A stretch of DNA of 64,000 nucleotides from Bacteroidaceae bacterium (GCA_017560945.1 JAFZDY010000053.1:1-64000); one strand, 5' to 3'; shown: positions 37,937 to 47,183, counted from the stretch's first letter. The notes: generated by a model not told the origin, from the letters alone. Translations and numbers: made by a program.

Positions 37937-40720
37937 TCACTCAAAAAGTTTCAAACCCTTTTTGCGTGCTACGTCAAGGCTTACGGCTTGACTCTTCTGA
38001 TTGTTCGCACCTTTTCTCAACTCTTCGTATTCGTCGGCCATCTGCTTGGCAAGTATCTTCGCCTCTTCCCCGTTGAGCATGCGCGCACCCACTAGGGCAT
38101 TTTGCGAAGCATCCTTCATCCATACTACAGTGCCCTCGTACGCAGGGGCAATCTTCAGTGCGGTGTGCAACTTGCTTGTTGTCGCTCCGCCTATCATTAG
38201 TGGGATGCGCAATCCTCGTCTTTGCATCTCTGTGGCCACGTTCACCATTTCGTCGAGCGAGGGAGTGATAAGGCCGCTCAAGCCTATGATGTCCACCTTC
38301 TCCTCAATGGCGCGTTGAACAATGGTCTCAGCTGGCACCATCACGCCTAAGTCAATGACTTCGTAGTTGTTGCAAGCCATCACCACTGATACAATGTTTT
38401 TTCCTATGTCGTGCACGTCTCCCTTCACTGTGGCAAGCAGAACTTTTCCTGCAGACACGGTGGCCGACTCATCCTCTCTTTGTGACTCAATGAATGGTTG
38501 TAGAATGGCCACTGCTTGTTTCATGGTGCGAGCCGTTTTTACCACCTGTGGGAGAAACATTTTTCCCTCACCAAAGAGTTTGCCCACCTTGTTCATACCC
38601 TCCATCAAGGGACCTTCGATGATGTCCACGGCACGTGTGTAAGCACTAATGGCTTCGGTAAGGTCACTTTCCAAATGGTCGCTTATACCCTTTATCAAGG
38701 CATGAGCCAATCGTTCTTCGACCGAAGTCTTTCTCCACTCGGCCAAGGCAGGTTTATTCATTGAGGAGGCATTGCCATCTTTTTCCTCTATGCTTATGCG
38801 TTGAAACTCAGTCGCCTTTTCCACCAATCGCTCAGTAGCATCGGGGCGACGACAAAGGATTACATCCTCGATGCACTCCAATACATCAGGAGCAATATCG
38901 GTATAAAGGACTGATGTAGCAGGATTGACGATGGCCATGTCCATGCCTTCGCGTATGGCGTGGTAGAGGAACACTGCGTGCATGGCTTCGCGTATATAGT
39001 TGTTTCCACGGAAGGAGAATGAGAGGTTGCTCACTCCTCCGCTCACGTGTGCGCCTGGCAGATTCTTTCGTATCCAACCTGTGGCGCGAATGAAGTCGAG
39101 TGCATAGCGGTCGTGTTCGGCAATGCCTGTTGCCACAGAGAGTACATTAGGGTCGAAGATGATGTCTTCAGGAGGAAATCCTATCTTGTCAACCAATAGG
39201 TGATAAGCCCTTTCGCAAACCTCTGTCTTGCGCTCATAGGTGTCTGCTTGTCCCTTCTCGTCGAAGGCCATCACCACTACGGCTGCGCCCAATCTACGAA
39301 TTTCCAAAGCGTGTTGGAGGAATATTTCTTCTCCCTCTTTCAAGGAAATGGAGTTGACGATAGATTTTCCTTGCACACACTTCAGCCCTTCACGTATGAC
39401 CTCCCATTTCGAGGAGTCAATCATCACAGGCACTCGAGCAATCTCGGGTTCAGCAGCAAGCAGGTTCAGGAAGGTTGTCATCTCCTCCTTTGCATCAAGG
39501 AGGCCATCGTCCATGTTGATGTCAATCACCAGTGCGCCATCTTCCACTTGCTTGCGGGCGATGGAGAGTGCTTCGTCGTATTTCTTTTCATTGATTAGTC
39601 GCAAGAATTTGCGTGAGCCAGCCACATTGCACCGTTCACCTATGTTGATGAAGTTCGACTCGGGTGTCACTTCCATCGACTCTAATCCTGAGATGTTCAT
39701 GCAACAGCTCTTGGGTGAGGGGAGATGAGGTTTGGCCTCATCACTACTAACCAATGTGGCAAATCGCGCAATGTAGGCGTCCGTAGTGCCACAACATCCG
39801 CCAATGATGTTTACCAATCCCTCGTCGATGTACTCCTTCACTTGAGCCTCCATCTCTTCAGGCGTTTGGTCATATTTTCCCAACTCATTGGGAAGTCCGG
39901 CATTGGGATAGGCAGATATATAATAAGGTGCACGCGCGGCAAGTTGGCGTAAGAAAGGTTTCAATTGACTTGCGCCAAACGAGCAGTTAAGTCCAACTGA
40001 GAATACGTTAGCGTGGCTGATAGAGGCAAGGAAAGCCTCCAATGTTTGTCCTGAGAGGGTGCGTCCAGTGATGTCGGCTACGGTGACAGAGAGCATCAGA
40101 GGCACTCGTCTGTTCATCATTCGCATAGCTTCCTCGGCGGCATAGATGGCAACCTTGGCATTCAACGTATCAAAGATGGTTTCGATGAGCAACGAATCCA
40201 CACCGCCCTCTAACAATGCGCACATTTGCTCTATGTAGGCTTCACACAGAGTGTCATAGGTGAGTGCACGATAGGCAGGATTGTTCACATCAGAACTCAT
40301 CGAGCAGGTCTTGTTCGTAGGTCCTACTGACCCTGCTACGAATCGAGGTTTCAAGGGGTTCTTTGCCGTGTATTCATCGGCTAGGGTACGGGCGATGCGT
40401 GCGGCTTCCAGATTTATCTCTCGACACACTTCCTCTATCCCATAGTCTTCCATGGAGATGCGTTGTGCGTTGAACGAGTTTGTCTCTATGATATCGCATC
40501 CAGCCTCCAAGTATCGGCGATGAATGTCAGCCACCACATCAGGACGAGTCAGGCAAAGAAGGTCATTGCACCCCTTCATCAAGCCCGCTACGTGGGCAAA
40601 TCTTTCGCCACGGAAATCAGCCTCTTGTAATCCGTAACTTTGAATCATGGTGCCCATCGCACCATCTAAAACAAGAATCCGCTCCTTTACAAGAGCGGAA
40701 AGCGAATTATTTGTCATCAT
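37937..40720 (-). CDS. metH: cobalamin-dependent methionine synthase without activation domain
   Basis: A 927-residue protein. Order: homocysteine-binding domain (about 10-320; zinc Cys in GLNCSFG and GGCCGTTD), methyltetrahydrofolate-binding domain (about 355-615), B12 cap and B12 domain (about 660-890; [10 protein letters not shown] carries the cobalt His). It moves a methyl group from methyltetrahydrofolate to homocysteine. E. coli MetH is 1227 residues; the C-terminal S-adenosylmethionine reactivation domain is missing here. A separate reactivation partner is expected but is not in this window. No cobalamin riboswitch is seen in the 50 nt gap upstream. Confidence 0.96.
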   Translation of the reverse strand: MMTNNSLSALVKERILVLDGAMGTMIQSYGLQEADFRGERFAHVAGLMKGCNDLLCLTRPDVVADIHRRYLEAGCDIIETNSFNAQRISMEDYGIEEVCREINLEAARIARTLADEYTAKNPLKPRFVAGSVGPTNKTCSMSSDVNNPAYRALTYDTLCEAYIEQMCALLEGGVDSLLIETIFDTLNAKVAIYAAEEAMRMMNRRVPLMLSVTVADITGRTLSGQTLEAFLASISHANVFSVGLNCSFGASQLKPFLRQLAARAPYYISAYPNAGLPNELGKYDQTPEEMEAQVKEYIDEGLVNIIGGCCGTTDAYIARFATLVSSDEAKPHLPSPKSCCMNISGLESMEVTPESNFINIGERCNVAGSRKFLRLINEKKYDEALSIARKQVEDGALVIDINMDDGLLDAKEEMTTFLNLLAAEPEIARVPVMIDSSKWEVIREGLKCVQGKSIVNSISLKEGEEIFLQHALEIRRLGAAVVVMAFDEKGQADTYERKTEVCERAYHLLVDKIGFPPEDIIFDPNVLSVATGIAEHDRYALDFIRATGWIRKNLPGAHVSGGVSNLSFSFRGNNYIREAMHAVFLYHAIREGMDMAIVNPATSVLYTDIAPDVLECIEDVILCRRPDATERLVEKATEFQRISIEEKDGNASSMNKPALAEWRKTSVEERLAHALIKGISDHLESDLTEAISAYTRAVDIIEGPLMEGMNKVGKLFGEGKMFLPQVVKTARTMKQAVAILQPFIESQREDESATVSAGKVLLATVKGDVHDIGKNIVSVVMACNNYEVIDLGVMVPAETIVQRAIEEKVDIIGLSGLITPSLDEMVNVATEMQRRGLRIPLMIGGATTSKLHTALKIAPAYEGTVVWMKDASQNALVGARMLNGEEAKILAKQMADEYEELRKGANNQKSQAVSLDVARKKGLKLFE

Positions 40721-40743
40721 TTGAATTCTCTCTTCTTTTTTCT

Positions 40744-40764
40744 CTAGTCACTAGTAACTAGTTA
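40744..40764. repeat. 7-bp tandem array, locus 2
   Basis: CTAGTCA, CTAGTAA, CTAGTTA in register. The sequence matches the reverse complement of the 10939 array. It sits at the smpB 3' end, just before metH. Confidence 0.5.
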
Positions 40765-40770
40765 CTTTTC

Positions 40771-41238
40771 TCACCTTTTAAACATTCTGTCCATTTCGCG
40801 TCTGTCGTCCTTTTCCTTCAGCGACTCTCGCTTGTCGAACTCCTTCTTACCCTTGGCCAGTGCTATTACCACCTTTGCCAATCCCTTTTCGTTAATAAAC
40901 AGGCGTGTAGGCACAATGGTGAAACCAGGTGTCTTTGTCGATTGTTGAAGTTTGCGAAGTTCTTTTTTGTTGAGCAGAAGTTTTCTGTCACGACGTGCTG
41001 CATGATTATTGTACGAGCCATAGAAGTACTCGGCTATGTGCATATTCTTCACCCACATCTCTCCGTTGGAGAAAAAACAGAAGGTGTCCACAAGGCCTGC
41101 CTTTCCTGCACGTATAGACTTTATCTCAGTGCCTGTGAGCACAATGCCTGCCGTGTAGGTGTCTAAAAATTCATAGTCAAACGATGCACGCTTGTTCTTT
41201 ATGTTGATGGGAGAGGGTTTAGTCGTTAGTTTAGCCAT
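40771..41238 (-). CDS. smpB: SsrA-binding protein
   Basis: A 155-residue protein that binds tmRNA and brings it to stalled ribosomes. Segments [32 protein letters not shown] and the basic C-terminal tail ([25 protein letters not shown] split over the last 25 residues) are diagnostic. ATG at 41238 is chosen; a longer reading of about 100 extra residues from 41544 has no family support. The tmRNA gene is not in this window. Confidence 0.96.
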   Translation of the reverse strand: MAKLTTKPSPINIKNKRASFDYEFLDTYTAGIVLTGTEIKSIRAGKAGLVDTFCFFSNGEMWVKNMHIAEYFYGSYNNHAARRDRKLLLNKKELRKLQQSTKTPGFTIVPTRLFINEKGLAKVVIALAKGKKEFDKRESLKEKDDRREMDRMFKR

Positions 41239-41312
41239 CGGATGGTTTTCTAAAGTTTTTTCTGAATACCTGATATTTAATTCTCGAGTGTGTGGTATAT
41301 GAACAAATTTAT

Positions 41313-41891
41313 TTAGCCTGCCACTTGGCACAACCACCCAAACACCTTGTTGATTACCACTGGGCACACGATTATGATAATCGAACTGAGGAGTGTGTAC
41401 GACAACAACTTGTCCTCCGTTACCTTCATCATCACCTTGCTCCCCTCCCACACGATGTATATGGTATAGAAAAGCAGTAACCACTTGATGATGAAGAATG
41501 TAGCGAATAGTGATGCGAATATCTCGAGGACAAAGGTGACACACATCGAGTATCCCACCAGCTTCTTCACATCGTCATTGCCATATTCAATCTCATCGGC
41601 CAACAGACGTTTACCCATCAGTTGCACAAAATATGTCGATAGAAAAAATCCTCCGAACAATCCCATGAACAATCCACAACATTGGGTCAGGGCATTTTGT
41701 ATGCTGAAGTCTTTCACTCCATTACCAAACAACAATCCAAGGAAAAGAGCTATACCACAAAGGGCAACCATAGGATAAACGAAGTTATTCTGCACTTGTT
41801 CACCATCCTCCTCCTGACTGATTTCTACCCAAGCCTTGGTGGGCGAACTCAGTATCAGCAACAGTCGGCTAAATAAATCTTTATATTTCAT
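41313..41891 (-). CDS. Yip1-family membrane protein
   Basis: A 192-residue inner-membrane protein with about five hydrophobic segments, matching Bacteroidetes Yip1-like proteins ([18 protein letters not shown] at the start). Function is unknown. The Met at 41891 begins the family start; 13 extra residues upstream are rejected. It lies between smpB and the NigD-like gene, same strand. Confidence 0.82.
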   Translation of the reverse strand: MKYKDLFSRLLLILSSPTKAWVEISQEEDGEQVQNNFVYPMVALCGIALFLGLLFGNGVKDFSIQNALTQCCGLFMGLFGGFFLSTYFVQLMGKRLLADEIEYGNDDVKKLVGYSMCVTFVLEIFASLFATFFIIKWLLLFYTIYIVWEGSKVMMKVTEDKLLSYTLLSSIIIIVCPVVINKVFGWLCQVAG

Positions 41892-41982
41892 CGTGTAGAT
41901 ATATGTCTTGTTTCTTTCTTTTGCGTTCAATCAGGTTTGTGGGGTGGGTGAGTTGTGGCTCGTGTGTGTCCAAACGTTGCGC

Positions 41983-42750
41983 TTAGTAGATGCCTCCGTA
42001 TGAGTTGTATGTGGGCGGAGTCAGTCTTTCGCGTGCGATTCTGAACAGTACAGTGTCAGTGTAGGCAGAGTCTCGAGCACTGTTGTACCACACAGGGGCC
42101 ATCATGTAGATGTTCAGTGTGTCACTGGTCATCACTCCTGGCTCAGTCAAGAAGTCGGGCAGGGTAGCACTTGCCGTCTGTATGAAGTCGTAATTCCATG
42201 TGCCAGTACTCTTCGACGCATAGTGAAGGTTCAGGTAGAGGTTTTGTCCATCGAACTCCTCGCGATCGTAGGTGCAAGTCATGTCAAAGGCAAAGTTGTT
42301 GGCTGTAAATGCCTGCATGGTGAGATATCCCCAATAGGCATGAAAAGCATATCCCAATAGTGTGTCGTTTCCCAGTGTGGAGGGGTATTCATCCATCCCT
42401 GTCACGTCCACCAGAGGTACAGTGTCAATCTTCGCCGCTGAGCGCACAATGCTATTGAATCGTACAGTCTCCATGTTCACATCGTCCTCGGTGATGAAGG
42501 GCAAGTCGTACTTGATGATGGCTCGTGTGGCGCCTCCCCAGTTGATGTTGGCGCTCTCCGAACTGGGGTCAAGTATTCCTCTTCCCTCGTCAAGGTACAA
42601 ACGCACTTTGCCAGCCTCGTTGTAGGTTACTGTGGCAAAGGTGGGTACGGTCACTCTATATCCATTCTCGGCAGCATCAAAGCAGGAAGCCAAACCGAAA
42701 GTCATTGTCATAAGCACAAGTGTGCAAAGTACTGTGTGTAACTTCTTCAT
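41983..42750 (-). CDS. NigD-like lipoprotein
   Basis: A 255-residue lipoprotein with a signal peptide and lipobox (FGLASCFDAAE). The N-terminal OB-like part (GYRVTVPTFATVTYNE, KVRLYLDEGRG) and the beta-rich C-terminal part match NigD proteins, named from a bacteriocin locus of Bacteroidetes; most have no known role. The extra upstream 21 codons are rejected because the signal peptide starts at 42750. A -7 box lies at 42811-42818. Confidence 0.85.
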   Translation of the reverse strand: MKKLHTVLCTLVLMTMTFGLASCFDAAENGYRVTVPTFATVTYNEAGKVRLYLDEGRGILDPSSESANINWGGATRAIIKYDLPFITEDDVNMETVRFNSIVRSAAKIDTVPLVDVTGMDEYPSTLGNDTLLGYAFHAYWGYLTMQAFTANNFAFDMTCTYDREEFDGQNLYLNLHYASKSTGTWNYDFIQTASATLPDFLTEPGVMTSDTLNIYMMAPVWYNSARDSAYTDTVLFRIARERLTPPTYNSYGGIY

Positions 42751-42810
42751 TGTTGTTTTTTTATCCTTATTTTCTCTTATTTTTACTCTATTGTTCAACG
42801 ATTGTGAGGG

Positions 42811-42818
42811 CAAAGTTA
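42811..42818 (-). promoter_or_regulatory. -7 box of the NigD-like gene
   Basis: TAACTTTG on the minus strand, 60 nt before the start; a TTG at 42835-42837 is only 16 nt away, shorter than usual. Confidence 0.35.
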
Positions 42819-42894
42819 TAAAAAAGAAAAATACCCAACTCCATTCATTCAGGTTTTTAGGGATGTTTTTAGATTTCTTTTCATCTTTTACCCC

Positions 42895-42982
42895 TGAAAG
42901 TTTTTTCCCCTGTGGGAGAAAATTTTCTCAGGTAGGGTAGAAAAAAATTGTGTGCGTGTGAGTGTTAACTTGTGTGGATGAA
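42895..42982. repeat. possible 22-bp array with AGAAAATTTTCT core
   Basis: Twelve-base cores at 42895 (TGAAAGTTTTTT), 42917 (AGAAAATTTTCT), 42939 (AGAAAAAAATTG) and 42961 (AGTGTTAACTTG) are exactly 22 bp apart with GT-rich 10 bp spacers. Similarity is modest. The placement (between a gene end and an upstream region on the minus strand) copies the 32665 array. Confidence 0.35.
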
Positions 42983-43003
42983 TATTTTCACTCTCTGCAA
43001 TAT

Positions 43004-43504
43004 CTATTCCACCACCTCACCAAAGTCCTCGATGTGCTCATCCACATACTCGGCTAACTTGGCGGTTACGTATTCCTCCATCTCCATGAATTCCTCCTCC
43101 AACTTGTCGAAGGCTTCGAACTTCTCATACGTGGCCATAAACTCCTCGTCGGTCTTCTCACGTGTAAGTTCAGCCTTGTTCTCCACGTACACCTCGCGGG
43201 CACTGTACACAAGTTTCGAAAACTCCTTCACACCCATCAGGCGCATGGCCTTTGCAAAGGGGTTTTCGAAGATGAAGCTACCGTATCCATTGTATATCAA
43301 TTGTACGAATCCACCTTCATTCACTTCGCGACGGAAGTAGTGGTAAGCCAGCAATGATATCTGATACCCATTGAGCATCGGCATGGTTTCGGCCGTCAAC
43401 TCTCCACCCATTGCCTCCTCATACGCATCGATGAACACCTGCAGGAACTCGTCCATTCCCTCCATTGCACCCTTTCTCAGAGTCTCGTCTTTTATCTGTA
43501 TCAT
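43004..43504 (-). CDS. DMP19/DUF4375-family acidic protein
   Basis: A 166-residue, strongly acidic protein (many Glu, the last 45 residues especially). LNGYQISLLAYHYFRREVNEGGFVQLIYNGYG matches the DMP19 domain in two parts. Neisseria DMP19 is a DNA mimic that binds a transcription factor; whether this homologue mimics DNA is inference. It has a full promoter far upstream (43648-43678), leaving a leader of about 140 nt. Confidence 0.85.
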   Translation of the reverse strand: MIQIKDETLRKGAMEGMDEFLQVFIDAYEEAMGGELTAETMPMLNGYQISLLAYHYFRREVNEGGFVQLIYNGYGSFIFENPFAKAMRLMGVKEFSKLVYSAREVYVENKAELTREKTDEEFMATYEKFEAFDKLEEEFMEMEEYVTAKLAEYVDEHIEDFGEVVE

Positions 43505-43647
43505 TCTTTTTGTTTTGTTTCAAAGTTTGTAAAAATGGCAAATCACCCAATCCCGCGGGGGCAAACGGAGTCACTAAAGTAGATTTCCCACTGCATTCCC
43601 CCTCCCTTTTGCACCATTTATCATGGATAAACCATTTTTTGAAATTG

Positions 43648-43678
43648 CAAAGATACTTTATCCCCCTAAAATATGCAA
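43648..43678 (-). promoter_or_regulatory. promoter of the DMP19-like gene
   Basis: Minus strand: -7 box TATCTTTG (43648-43655) and a TTG -33 element (43676-43678), spacer 20 nt. Confidence 0.45.
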
Positions 43679-43771
43679 CCTTTAGTTAGCAAAAAGAGTC
43701 TGTAAAGCGAGAAAATTCAAAATTATGCAAAAAAGTCAGTGCAAGATTATCGACAAAACGAATAAAATCCC

Positions 43772-43779
43772 TATCTTTG
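43772..43779 (+). promoter_or_regulatory. -7 box for the NifU-like/GGGtGRT operon
   Basis: TATCTTTG, predicted start near 43786, giving a leader of about 90 nt. No clear -33 element; activation by a factor is possible. Confidence 0.45.
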
Positions 43780-43877
43780 TCACGTTTTATGGGTGGGGTG
43801 TGTCTTTGCCCTTAAGACAGGATTGTGATTATACACATCAAAATTATCTATACTAATTTTTAAAAATTAAAAAGATT

Positions 43878-44579
43878 ATGACTTATTCACACGAAGTTGA
43901 ACACATGTGTGTTGTAAAGAAGGGACCCAATCACGGTCCTGCTCCCATCCCCGAAGAAGGAAAGTGGGTTCAGTCAAAAGAGATTAAAGACATCTCAGGT
44001 CTTACTCACGGTATCGGATGGTGCGCTCCTCAGCAGGGTGCTTGTAAGCTCACTTTGAACGTGAAGGAAGGTATCATTCAGGAGGCTCTCGTTGAGACTA
44101 TCGGTTGCTCTGGTATGACTCACTCAGCAGCTATGGCTTCTGAAATCCTCCCCGGCAAGACTTTGTTGGAGGCTTTGAACACCGACCTCGTTTGCGACGC
44201 CATCAACACCGCTATGCGCGAGTTGTTCTTGCAGATCGTTTACGGCCGCACTCAGTCAGCCTTCTCTGAAGGTGGTTTGATGATTGGTGCAGGTTTGGAA
44301 GACCTTGGTAAGGGTCTCCGTAGCCAGGTAGGTACTCTCTATGGTACATTGGCTAAGGGTCCTCGCTACCTCGAGATGGCAGAAGGCTACATCAGCCGCA
44401 TCGCACTCGACAAGGATGACCAGATTTGCGGTTACGAATTTGTTCACCTGGGCAAGTTCATGGATGAGATTAAGAAGGGCACTGACGCTAACGAAGCATT
44501 GAAGAAAGTAACTGGTACATACGGTCGCTTTACTGCTGAGCAAGGTGCAGTTAAACACATTGACCCCCGTCACGAATAA
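43878..44579 (+). CDS. NifU-like iron-sulfur scaffold-type protein
   Basis: A 233-residue protein related to the NifU_N/IscU scaffold family. Cys residues in GWCAPQQGACKL and ETIGCSGMTHSA are candidate cluster ligands; ELFLQIVYGRTQSAF and EDLGKGLRSQVGTLYGT are conserved in the group that pairs with GGGtGRT proteins. Codon use is strongly biased (CGC/CGT for Arg, ending-C pairs), unlike neighbours, pointing to high expression. It is 22 nt from the GGGtGRT gene, whose product is probably a partner. The exact role of this pair is not known. Confidence 0.88.
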   Translation: MTYSHEVEHMCVVKKGPNHGPAPIPEEGKWVQSKEIKDISGLTHGIGWCAPQQGACKLTLNVKEGIIQEALVETIGCSGMTHSAAMASEILPGKTLLEALNTDLVCDAINTAMRELFLQIVYGRTQSAFSEGGLMIGAGLEDLGKGLRSQVGTLYGTLAKGPRYLEMAEGYISRIALDKDDQICGYEFVHLGKFMDEIKKGTDANEALKKVTGTYGRFTAEQGAVKHIDPRHE

Positions 44580-44601
44580 TTAAATAAGGAGGAAAAGAAC
44601 T

Positions 44602-45612
44602 ATGATTAGAGAAGTAAAATTCGAGAGCCAAGACCGTCGTATCAAACAGATTCTCGCTGCATTGAACGAGTACGGCATTAAAGACATCGAAGAGGCTAAC
44701 GCCATTTGCGACCAATATGGTCTTGATCCTTATTTGGCATGTGAAGAGACACAGCCCATCTGTTTCGAAAACGCTAAGTGGGCTTACGTTGTAGGTTGCG
44801 CCATCGCTATCAAAAAGGGTGTAAAGACAGCTGCTGAAGCTGCCGAGGCTATCGGTATCGGTCTTCAGGCATTCTGCATCCCTGGCTCAGTAGCCGACGA
44901 TCGTAAGGTAGGTATCGGCCACGGTAACCTCGCTGCTATGCTCCTCCGCGAGGAGACTAAGTGTTTCGCATTCTTGGCAGGTCACGAGTCATTCGCAGCT
45001 GCTGAAGGTGCTATCAAGATTGCTGCTAAGGCTGACAAGGTTCGTAAGGAACCCCTCCGCGTTATCCTCAACGGTCTCGGAAAGGATGCCGCTCAGATTA
45101 TCGCCCGCATCAACGGATTTACATACGTACAGACTCAGTTCGACTACTACACTGGTGAGTTGAAGGAGATCCAGCGCATTGCATACTCTGATGGTCCTCG
45201 CGCCAAGGTTAACTGCTACGGTGCCGACGACGTTCGTGAAGGTGTAGCCATCATGTGGAAGGAAGGCGTAGACGTATCTATCACAGGTAACTCTACCAAC
45301 CCCACACGTTTCCAACACCCCACAGCTGGTACTTACAAGAAGGAACGCGTGCTCGCTGGCAAGCCCTACTTCTCAGTAGCTTCAGGTGGTGGTACAGGTC
45401 GTACACTTCACCCCGACAACATGGCTGCAGGTCCCGCTTCTTACGGTATGACCGACACTATGGGTCGTATGCACTCTGACGCACAGTTCGCAGGTTCTTC
45501 ATCAGTTCCCGCTCACGTGGAAATGATGGGCTTCCTCGGTATTGGTAACAACCCCATGGTAGGTTGCACCGTTGCATGTGCTGTAGACGTTGCACAGGCT
45601 TTGAACAAGTAA
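44602..45612 (+). CDS. GGGtGRT-family protein
   Basis: A 336-residue protein of a family named for its motif, seen here as SGGGTGRTLHPDN. Other landmarks: FEDR-like start IREVKFESQDRRIKQI, CNCYGADDVREGVAI-type middle, and a Gly/Met-rich end. No enzyme activity is established. It is nearly always paired with the NifU-like gene upstream, so an iron-sulfur or metal-related function is inferred. Codon use shows the same high-expression bias. The last 204 nt are present again, broken, at 48629-48827. Confidence 0.9.
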   Translation: MIREVKFESQDRRIKQILAALNEYGIKDIEEANAICDQYGLDPYLACEETQPICFENAKWAYVVGCAIAIKKGVKTAAEAAEAIGIGLQAFCIPGSVADDRKVGIGHGNLAAMLLREETKCFAFLAGHESFAAAEGAIKIAAKADKVRKEPLRVILNGLGKDAAQIIARINGFTYVQTQFDYYTGELKEIQRIAYSDGPRAKVNCYGADDVREGVAIMWKEGVDVSITGNSTNPTRFQHPTAGTYKKERVLAGKPYFSVASGGGTGRTLHPDNMAAGPASYGMTDTMGRMHSDAQFAGSSSVPAHVEMMGFLGIGNNPMVGCTVACAVDVAQALNK

Positions 45613-45633
45613 TCTGAAAACAGGTTATATAAT

Positions 45634-45670
45634 GAAAGAGGGCGCGTCTTGTTGGCGCACCCTCTTTTTC
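45634..45670 (+). terminator. terminator of the GGGtGRT operon
   Basis: GAAAGAGGG pairs with CCCTCTTTTTC around a GC-rich, partly paired loop. It ends in a T-run 22 nt after the stop codon. Confidence 0.7.
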
Positions 45671-45691
45671 ATTTTTAAATAACATCTTACT

Positions 45692-46135
45692 ATGACGCAG
45701 AATAAAGACATCCGCTGGATTCAACGTTTTACCAACTACCGCAAGGCTTTGACCAAATTGTCACAAGCTGTATCTATCGTCACTGGTCAGCAAAACGCCC
45801 AGAAAGATGTTGATAATCTGATGAAAGAGGGACTCATACAACGTTTCGAATATACCCATGAGTTAGCTTGGAAGGTGATGAAAGACTATGCCGAGTATCA
45901 AGGTTACACCGAGGTACGTGGTTCGCGTGATGCTTTCCGCCAAGCACTTCAGATGGGCATCATTGATGACGCAGGCTGGATGGAGTCAATCGAAGACCGC
46001 AATCTGACATCGCACAACTACGATGAAGAGGTTGCAGAAGAAGTATATCAGGCCATCGTGCACAAATATTATCCCCTGTTCCTGCGCTTCGAACAAGTTA
46101 TGTCACCACTTGCTGGTGAACTTCCCCTTTTTTAA
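45692..46135 (+). CDS. HepT-like HEPN toxin (HI0074 family)
   Basis: A 147-residue helical HEPN protein of the nucleotidyltransferase-substrate-binding (HI0074) family. The RX4HXY motif of active HepT RNases is complete: Arg-Asn-Leu-Thr-Ser-His-Asn-Tyr. In characterised pairs HepT cleaves RNA and is silenced by AMPylation of its Tyr by MntA. The mntA-like gene follows by 10 nt, so this is a type VII toxin-antitoxin pair (inference). It lies in the segment bracketed by the GGGtGRT duplicate. Confidence 0.88.
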   Translation: MTQNKDIRWIQRFTNYRKALTKLSQAVSIVTGQQNAQKDVDNLMKEGLIQRFEYTHELAWKVMKDYAEYQGYTEVRGSRDAFRQALQMGIIDDAGWMESIEDRNLTSHNYDEEVAEEVYQAIVHKYYPLFLRFEQVMSPLAGELPLF

Positions 46136-46145
46136 TTAATAATGT

Positions 46146-46448
46146 ATGTACGGCGGATTGAACGAAAAAGAGTGCTCAGTACTGCAAACTTTGTTTGCGG
46201 CCAATGAGCGTATCACAGAAGTCATCCTCTATGGCTCACGAGCCAAGGGCAACTATAAGCCCTTCTCTGATGTAGATATCGTATTGGTGGGTAATGACAT
46301 TTCGCATACCGACATCAACAGGCTATATGCAGCCATTGATGAGTCGTCACTTCCTTATAAATTTGACATTTCACTACTTTCATCGCTCAAGAACGAAGAG
46401 TTGCTTGCACATATTGAGCGTGTGGGAAAAACCATCTATAAAAGGTAA
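46146..46448 (+). CDS. MntA-like minimal nucleotidyltransferase antitoxin
   Basis: A 100-residue protein with the complete GSX10DXD signature (GSRAKGNYKPFSDVD). It is the partner of the HEPN gene upstream and should AMPylate it, keeping it inactive. The third acidic residue of the site is Asp in FDISLL. The ATG at 46146 is chosen; an ATG at 46142 is out of frame. No terminator follows directly; the 22-bp array starts 110 nt downstream. Confidence 0.9.
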   Translation: MYGGLNEKECSVLQTLFAANERITEVILYGSRAKGNYKPFSDVDIVLVGNDISHTDINRLYAAIDESSLPYKFDISLLSSLKNEELLAHIERVGKTIYKR

Positions 46449-46557
46449 TAAACAATCCTTCTACAAGCAACGCATCACAGTCTATAACTTTTGGCAGTTT
46501 TCCTTCTGTCTTATACTGATATAGGTAGACACTACTGAAATCAGGAAAAGACAGACT

Positions 46558-46671
46558 CTTAAGCGTAGCCAGATAACTCTTAAGAGAAAAGTTGCTAACG
46601 CTTAAGAGTTTTTGAGCTTATGCTTAAGCGTTGCCGAACTCACGCTTAAGAGATTTTTAGTTAAACTTAAC
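46558..46671. repeat. 22-bp tandem array with CTTAAG core
   Basis: CTTAAG at 46558, 46579, 46601, 46623 and 46645 (spacing 21, 22, 22, 22) and a degenerate CTTAAC at 46666. Flanks vary but keep palindromic form, e.g. CTCTTAAGAG and CGCTTAAGAG. The array lies downstream of the toxin-antitoxin pair. Confidence 0.75.
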
Positions 46672-46675
46672 TGTT

Positions 46676-46708
46676 TGATAATCACGTTTTGTAAAAACGT
46701 GATTATCA
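46676..46708. other. perfect 15 bp hairpin directly after the CTTAAG array
   Basis: TGATAATCACGTTTT, a 3 nt loop (GTA), and its exact complement, starting 5 nt after the array. It could be a terminator for the toxin-antitoxin operon, but no proper T-run follows. Confidence 0.6.
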
Positions 46709-46828
46709 TTTATTGGCGCATCGTTCTATCCATACTCCAACGTAATATATAGACACATTTCTGATTGCCACACTGAAAAACTTTACATTTCTTAGTTATA
46801 ACAGCAGAAGTAAGACATAGGAGCATAC

Positions 46829-46891
46829 AGTTCCATACACCATCGTTGTAGTTTCAAAGTCCATCGCTGAAGTTCCATAGTCCAACACTCA
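46829..46891. repeat. 21-bp tandem array
   Basis: Three imperfect 21 bp units starting at 46829, 46850 and 46871, each beginning AGTT and containing a CCAT or TCCA step (e.g. AGTTCCATAGTCCAACACTCA). No palindrome. The rest of 46709-47183 shows no gene. Confidence 0.55.
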
Positions 46892-46960
46892 ATCACTTGG
46901 GATTGCGTCAAGAGGAGATTTTGCAGACTTATGATGTGTTGAGCTTCTAAACTTTGGTTA

Positions 46961-47013
46961 GGTAGATTTTTTCAGAATTTTACTCTTATAGGGTGAGACA
47001 TGAAAAATCTACC
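46961..47013. other. inverted repeat in the lipoprotein upstream region
   Basis: GGTAGATTTTTTCA (46961-46974) and TGAAAAATCTACC (47001-47013) pair with one bulged T. Loop 26 nt. It could be an operator or a terminator for RNA from the left. Confidence 0.4.
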
Positions 47014-47183
47014 AACCTACCTTTTTGATGATTTTTGTACTTACTATACCAATTACAGAAATTGAAGAAAAGGTAGGTAATAAATAGTCCATACAATCCT
47101 AATAATGTATCAACAAATATGTTTTTGAACATTTATACATACATTTGTAAATGTAGAATTATGAATATCTGGAAAACTTTATC

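Noticed and set aside
40720..40771. Cobalamin or SAM riboswitch before metH
   Set aside because: Only 50 nt separate metH from smpB, filled by the heptamer array; no room for a riboswitch.
41239..41544. Longer smpB start
   Set aside because: 102 extra residues without family support overlap the end of the Yip1 gene.
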